Origin: Amphiduros pacificus
Lineage: Eukaryota > Annelida > Polychaeta > Phyllodocida > Hesionidae
Assembly: GCA_949316495.1 (NCBI GenBank)
Contig: OX439000.1
Span: forward strand, 3,474,501 to 3,538,500
Length of the DNA: 64,000 nt
Reading direction: 5' to 3'
Shown here: piece after piece, positions 59,176 through 64,000 of the stretch
How the letters are laid out: every line of letters starts with the position of its first letter
Numbering within the stretch: position 1 is the first letter of the stretch
The notes under the pieces: model-generated
Told to the model about the DNA's origin: nothing
Databases searched by the model: none
Seen by the model: the letters and a program-made list of their open reading frames with translations, nothing else
Translations under genes and position numbers: made by a program

Positions 59176-61817
59176 TCCAACAAAGACACAGTGACAATGT
59201 CTAACAAAGACACAGTGTCTAACAAAGACACAGTGTCTAACAAAGACACAATGTCTAACAAAGACACAGTGTCTAACAAAGACACAGTGTCTAACAAAGA
59301 CACAGTGTCTAACAAAAACACAGTGTCTAACAAAGACACAGTGTCTAACAAAGACACAGTGTCTAACAAAGACACAGTGTCTAACAAAGACACAGTGTCT
59401 AACAAAGACACAGTGTCTAACAAAGACACACTATCTTCCAAAGACACAGTGTCTAACAAAGACACAGTGTTTAACAAAGACACAGTGTTTAACAAAGACA
59501 CAGTGTCTAACAAAGACACAGTGTCTAAAAAGGACACACTATCTTCCAAAGACACAGTGTCTAACAAAGACACAGTGTCTAACAAAGACACAGTGTCTAA
59601 CAAAGACACAATGTCTAACAAAGACACAGTGTCTAACAAAGACACAGTGTCTAACAAAGACACAGTGTCTAACAAAAACACAGTGTCTAACAAAGACACA
59701 GTGTCTAACAAAGACACAGTGTCTAACAAAGACACAGTGTCTAACAAAGACACAGTGTCTAACAAAGACACAGTGTCTAACAAAGACACAGTGTCTAACA
59801 AAGACACAGTGTCTAACAAAGACACAGTGTCTAACAAAGACACAGTGTCTAACAAAAACACAGTGTCTAACAAAGACACAGTGTCTAACAAAGACACAGT
59901 GTCTAACAAAGACACAGTGTCTAACAAAGACACAGTGTCTAACAAAAACACAGTGTCTAACAAAGACACAGTGTTTAACAAAGACACAGTGTCTAACAAA
60001 GACACAGTGTCTAACAAAGACACAGTGTCTAACAAGGACACACTATCTTCCAAAGACACAGTGTCTAACAAAGACACAGTGTCTAACAAAGACACAGTGT
60101 CTAACAAAGACACAGTGTCTAACAAAGACATAGTGTCTAACAAAGACACAATATCTTCCAAAGTCACAGTGTCTAACAAAAACACAGTGTCTTACAAAGA
60201 CACAGTGTCTAACAAAGACACAGTGTCTAACAAAAACACAGTGTCTAACAAAAACACAGTGTCTAACAAAGACACACTATCTTCCAAAGACACAGTGTCT
60301 AACAAAGACACAGTGTCTAACAAAGACACAGTGTCTAACAAAGACACAGTGTCTAACAAAGACACAATATCTTCCAAAGTCACAGTGTCTAACAAAAACA
60401 CAGTGTCTTACAAAGACACAGTGTCTAACAAAGACACAGTGTCTAACAAAAACACAGTGTCTAACAAAGACACAGTGTCTAACAAAGACACAGTGTCTAA
60501 CAAAGACACAGTGTCTAACAAAAACACAGTGTCTAACAAAGACACAGTGTCTAACAAAAACACAGTGTTTAACAAAGACACAGTGTCTAACAAAGACACA
60601 GTGTCTAACAAAGACACAGTGTCTAACAAAGACACAGTGTCTAACAAAGACACCCTATCTTCCAAAGACACAGTGTCTAACAAAGACACAGTGTCTAACA
60701 AAGACACAGTGTCTAACAAAGACACAGTGTCTAACAAAGACACACTATCTTCCAAAGACACAGTGTCTAACAAAGACACAGTGTTTAACAAAGACACAGT
60801 GTCTAACAAAGACACAGTGTCTAACAAAGACACACTATCTTCCAAAGACACAGTTTCTAACAAAGACACCGTGTCTAACAAAGACACAGTGTCTAACAAA
60901 GACACCGTGTCTAACAAAGACACAGTGTCTAACAAAGACACAGTGTCTAACAAAGACACAGTGTCTAACAAAGACACAGTGTCTAACAAAGACACAGTGT
61001 CTAACAAAGACACAGTGTCTAACAAAGACACAGTGTCTAACAAAGACACAGTGTCTAACAAAGACACAGTGTCTAACAAAGACACAGTGTCTAACAAAAA
61101 CACAGTGTCTAACAAAGACACAGTGTCTAACAAAGACACAGTGTCTAACAAAGACACAGTGTCTAACAAAGACACAGTGTCTAACAAAAACACAGTGTCT
61201 AACAAAGACACAGTGTCTAACAAAGACACAGTGTCTAACAAAGACACAGTGTCTAACAAAGACACAGTGTCTAACAAAGACACAGTGTCTAACTAAGACA
61301 CAGTGTCTAACAAAGACACAGTGTCTAACAAAAACACAGTGCCTAACAAAGACACAGTGTCTAACAAAGACACAGTGTCTAACAAAGACACAGTGTCTAA
61401 CAAAGACACAGTGTCTAACAAAAACACAGTGTCTAACAAAGACACAGTGTCTAACAAAGACACAGTGTCTAACAAAGACACAGTGTCTAACAAAGACACA
61501 GTGTCTAACAAAGACACAGTGTCTAACAAAGACACAGTGTCTAACTAAGACACAGTGTCTAACAAAGACACAGTGTCTAACAAAAACACAGTGTCTAACA
61601 AAGACACAGTGTCTAAGAAAGACACAGTGTCTAACTAAGACACAGTGTCTAACAAAGACACAGTGTCTAACTAAGACACAGTGTCTAACAAAGACACAGT
61701 GTCTAACAAAGACACAGTGTCTAACAAAGACACAGTGTCTAACAAAGACACAGTGTCTAACAAAGACACAGTGTCTAACAAAGACACAGTGTCTAACAAA
61801 AACACAGTGTCTAACAA
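59176..61817. repeat. 18-bp palindromic minisatellite, about 147 copies
   Basis: The unit AACAAAGACACAGTGTCT contains AGACACAGTGTCT, a perfect inverted repeat around one A. Variants include AAAACACAG, CACTATCTTCC and GTGTTT. Because 18 is a multiple of 3 and no frame of the unit needs a stop, ORFs of up to 701 aa (Asn-Lys-Asp-Thr-Val-Ser repeats) on plus and 363 aa on minus appear; I do not call these genes. The array ends at the LINE's 5' side. Confidence 0.96.
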
Positions 61818-64000
61818 GGAGATACAGTCATCAAGGCGCAGATCTAAGATTATACAATGATACAAGACAATGCATCTTTGCGCAAACTAGCTCAATGATG
61901 TTACGAGGGGGATATGAGGACTATCACATTTGGCAAAAAATTAGAATATTATAGTTTAAACAATGGAACAAATGAAGATTATAGTTTAAATAATGAAAAT
62001 AATGTTAATCTATATGAGACCAATCGCTTTAATAATGATTATGGAATATCGCATTGTTCTTTGAAAAGTAACTATTTAAGGGATCATACAAAATATGGTA
62101 ACAGTGCATGCATTAATGATGATAATGATGATATTTTATATATGCATGCTGATTTTATCAGTGAGAGATTGGAAATAAATTTTATGAAAAAACGATATGC
62201 ATCTATAGAGGACAATTTTGTACATCCCATAAACTCCATTAATATCTCATATTCCAGCTCATACTCAGCAAACTCCTTATATCCCCGCAGTCAAATAATT
62301 AAAGGTAAAAGTTATTCAGATGTTCTAAAGGTAACACCGAGAATTGGTAGCTCATCATCTTCAAATAAAACAGTAAGAGGTAATGATTGTATTAAATACA
62401 TAGCTAAGGGTAAAGGGGTTCCCCAAATGGATACTCTTAATGAAAAGCGTCTTGGTAATAGCTCTAACATACGAAACATAAGGAAACACTTGAACCAATC
62501 ATATACCCCATCCTGGGCACGTGACCTAAGTAGACACGCCCACCATAGTATGGTCCGTGAGAGCGGAACGGGATTTTCTACGCCGTTAAAAGAACTATCG
62601 ATTTCAAATCGATTTGAATATCTTTCTGACAACAACAAAATTGTAACACACAACTCTGGTCGAAATGCATACAGTCCTTGTATTGTTAATTCACTGACAA
62701 AGTCCCGAAGCGATCGGACGTTAGCTCCGCCCTCCCTTAATCTGATTGGTCGACGTGGGGGGCAATCTGCTGGGGTTGAAGGGAATTCCCTACATAATGA
62801 CGTCACAGGGTCATTGACCGGATTCGTATTTGAAAGTTGTCTTAATGCTCAGGAGAATATAAATAAAACTAACGTTAATAGAAACTTAATTCATAACAAA
62901 ACGAATAGACATACAAAACGTAAACTTAAATATGATAAACAAATTAAAATGAACAAAGATCTAATTATTGCAACAGCCAATGTTCAAAGTCTAGGAAACA
63001 AGATGGAACAGATAAATTTATATATAAATGAAAATAATGTTGATCTTTTTTTCATAACTGAAACTTGGATTAATGAAATGAATGAACAAATCATTAGAGG
63101 TGAAATTAAAGGTAACAATTATGATATTGAACATGTACCACGTGTCCTGAGGTCTGGTGGGGGTCTGGCGATCATCTATAGACCTGAAATAGACATAAAG
63201 AAAATTAATCACACACATAAATTATCGACAATGGAAATGATGGAAATAAATATTAAAACTAAAAATAAAATATGCACTATTATTACAATATACAGACCTG
63301 AGCCTTCTGATAAGAACAAATATACTTATACAGAATTTTTTGAAGAATTTAGTGAATTACTGTCTTATTATAGCACATATACACATGAAGTTATACTGGT
63401 AGGTGACTATAACTTTCATATGAATAGACCCGAGAGGCCTAATGTAATAAAATTCAATGAAGTCCTAGATCTATATAATTTACATAATCATGTGACAGAA
63501 CCAACGCATATTATGGGAAATACGCTCGACCTATTAATAACAGGCATACATAGTAATGTAATTAAGGATCATATAGTTGATGAAAAAATATCAGATCATA
63601 ATATCTTAAGACTTACCTTAAATCTGCAGACTAAAGTAAATAACAAAAAAACTATAACATATAGAAATTACAAAAAAATGAACATAGATAAATTTAAAAG
63701 TGACATTAAGGAGATGTTCAACGATAGTCAATCTTATCAAGACGCAGATCTAAATAAACTACTTGATAAATATAACAAATTGACAATGGTACTTGACAAA
63801 CATGCTCCTAATGTGGAGAAAACCATAAACATTAGGAAACCGGCTCCATGGTTATCTGATGATGTAAGGACTGAAAAAAGAAAGAAAAGAAGACTTGAAA
63901 GGAAGCATGATAAAACTGGCCTCTCCTCAGATAAGATACAATTTAAAATACAGAAGAACAAATATAACAATATCATTAAGAACTCGAAAAACGACTACTA
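61818..64000 (+). mobile_element. non-LTR retrotransposon (LINE), 5' part, runs off window
   Basis: Unique sequence begins at about 61818, right after the 18-bp array, with a 96-bp leader before the first ATG. One ORF then continues to the window end without a stop. The endonuclease type (APE-like, with GDYNFH and SDH) places it among CR1/L2/Jockey-like lineages, not RLE-type elements. The reverse transcriptase lies beyond the window. The intact reading frame suggests a young copy. Confidence 0.85.
61914..64000 (+). CDS. LINE ORF: Asn/Ser-rich N-terminus plus AP endonuclease, 3' truncated by window
   Basis: The frame is open from 61899; the first ATG is at 61914, giving at least 695 codons to the edge. 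Residues 1-345 are Asn/Ser-rich with a basic end and a G-K-S-Y-S-D-V-L-K motif. I see no zinc knuckle or RRM. From residue about 349 an exonuclease-endonuclease-phosphatase domain follows, with catalytic signatures N356 (A-T-A-N-V-Q-S-L), E383 (I-T-E-T-W), the I-Y-R-P loop, D498 and N500 (V-G-D-Y-N-F-H), T-L-D-L-L-I-T and D561-H562 (I-S-D-H). This enzyme nicks the target DNA to prime reverse transcription. After 63620 a Lys-rich linker leads towards the expected reverse transcriptase. The fused N-terminal region could instead be a separate ORF1 ending in frame; the sequence shows one continuous frame. Confidence 0.88.
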   Translation, partial: MRTITFGKKLEYYSLNNGTNEDYSLNNENNVNLYETNRFNNDYGISHCSLKSNYLRDHTKYGNSACINDDNDDILYMHADFISERLEINFMKKRYASIEDNFVHPINSINISYSSSYSANSLYPRSQIIKGKSYSDVLKVTPRIGSSSSSNKTVRGNDCIKYIAKGKGVPQMDTLNEKRLGNSSNIRNIRKHLNQSYTPSWARDLSRHAHHSMVRESGTGFSTPLKELSISNRFEYLSDNNKIVTHNSGRNAYSPCIVNSLTKSRSDRTLAPPSLNLIGRRGGQSAGVEGNSLHNDVTGSLTGFVFESCLNAQENINKTNVNRNLIHNKTNRHTKRKLKYDKQIKMNKDLIIATANVQSLGNKMEQINLYINENNVDLFFITETWINEMNEQIIRGEIKGNNYDIEHVPRVLRSGGGLAIIYRPEIDIKKINHTHKLSTMEMMEINIKTKNKICTIITIYRPEPSDKNKYTYTEFFEEFSELLSYYSTYTHEVILVGDYNFHMNRPERPNVIKFNEVLDLYNLHNHVTEPTHIMGNTLDLLITGIHSNVIKDHIVDEKISDHNILRLTLNLQTKVNNKKTITYRNYKKMNIDKFKSDIKEMFNDSQSYQDADLNKLLDKYNKLTMVLDKHAPNVEKTINIRKPAPWLSDDVRTEKRKKRRLERKHDKTGLSSDKIQFKIQKNKYNNIIKNSKNDY

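Noticed and set aside
59191-61296. 701-aa ORF of Asn-Lys-Asp-Thr-Val-Ser repeats as a gene
   Set aside because: It is an 18-bp tandem array open in several frames on both strands, with no promoter, splice or non-repeat coding context.
62312-62806. 164-aa minus-strand ORF near the window end
   Set aside because: Opposite the LINE ORF, which has a continuous frame with endonuclease motifs.

Overview
The window is eukaryotic nuclear DNA: intron-rich genes with GT/AG junctions, AT-rich spacers, tRNA-derived SINEs, a LINE and an exceptional load of tandem repeats. The gene families are animal ones. A repeat with microsatellite, tandem core units and a terminal hairpin (like oyster 'pearl' Helitron relatives), together with the SINE types, suggests a mollusc, most likely a bivalve. 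That assignment is inference.

Three protein-coding genes lie in the first 28 kb. (1) Plus strand, 124-9130: the 3' seven coding exons of an MKI67 (Ki-67) homologue. It is a Lys/Pro/Ser/Thr-rich chromatin protein with the PP1-docking RVSF plus F-D-x-x-L-P-P-x-T-P-L module and Ki-type G-V-x-x-L/M-x-x-S/T-P repeats. Its 5' part (where an FHA domain is expected) is outside the window. (2) Minus strand, 21481-15177: a complete seven-exon CIMIP2/FAM166-family gene, a ciliary microtubule inner protein of 307 aa. (3) Plus strand, 23475-27864: a complete seven-exon ADPRS/ARH3 ADP-ribose hydrolase of 398 aa with all catalytic motifs. Genes 1 and 2 are tail to tail; genes 2 and 3 are head to head across about 2 kb. 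I see no sign that the three work in one pathway.

From 28 kb to 61.8 kb I recognise no gene. The region is a chain of minisatellites: 36 bp (29.5-33.4 kb), 41 bp (33.9-34.7), 30 bp (39.2-39.6), 80 bp (40.8-43.4), 36 and 35 bp (45.3-46.0), C-rich 16/25 bp (47.4-48.9), (TA)n (50.1-50.3), 26 bp (54.7-55.1), and an 18-bp palindromic unit (59.2-61.8). Non-repetitive islands between them hold SINEs and a few GC-rich or motif-dense stretches that look regulatory (37.1, 40.0 and 55.9 kb).

The last 2.1 kb is the 5' part of a non-LTR retrotransposon (LINE). Its single uninterrupted ORF joins an Asn/Ser-rich N-terminal region to an apurinic-type endonuclease and runs off the window end.

Most notable: a Ki-67 homologue whose coding repeats are built from frame-preserving tandem units; a 14-copy array in ADPRS intron 6 made from the end of exon 6 together with its splice donor; a TIR element in a MKI67 intron that reiterates a GGTAACAGAGTTAC palindrome; and a 2.6-kb array of perfect 13-bp palindromes directly abutting the LINE.
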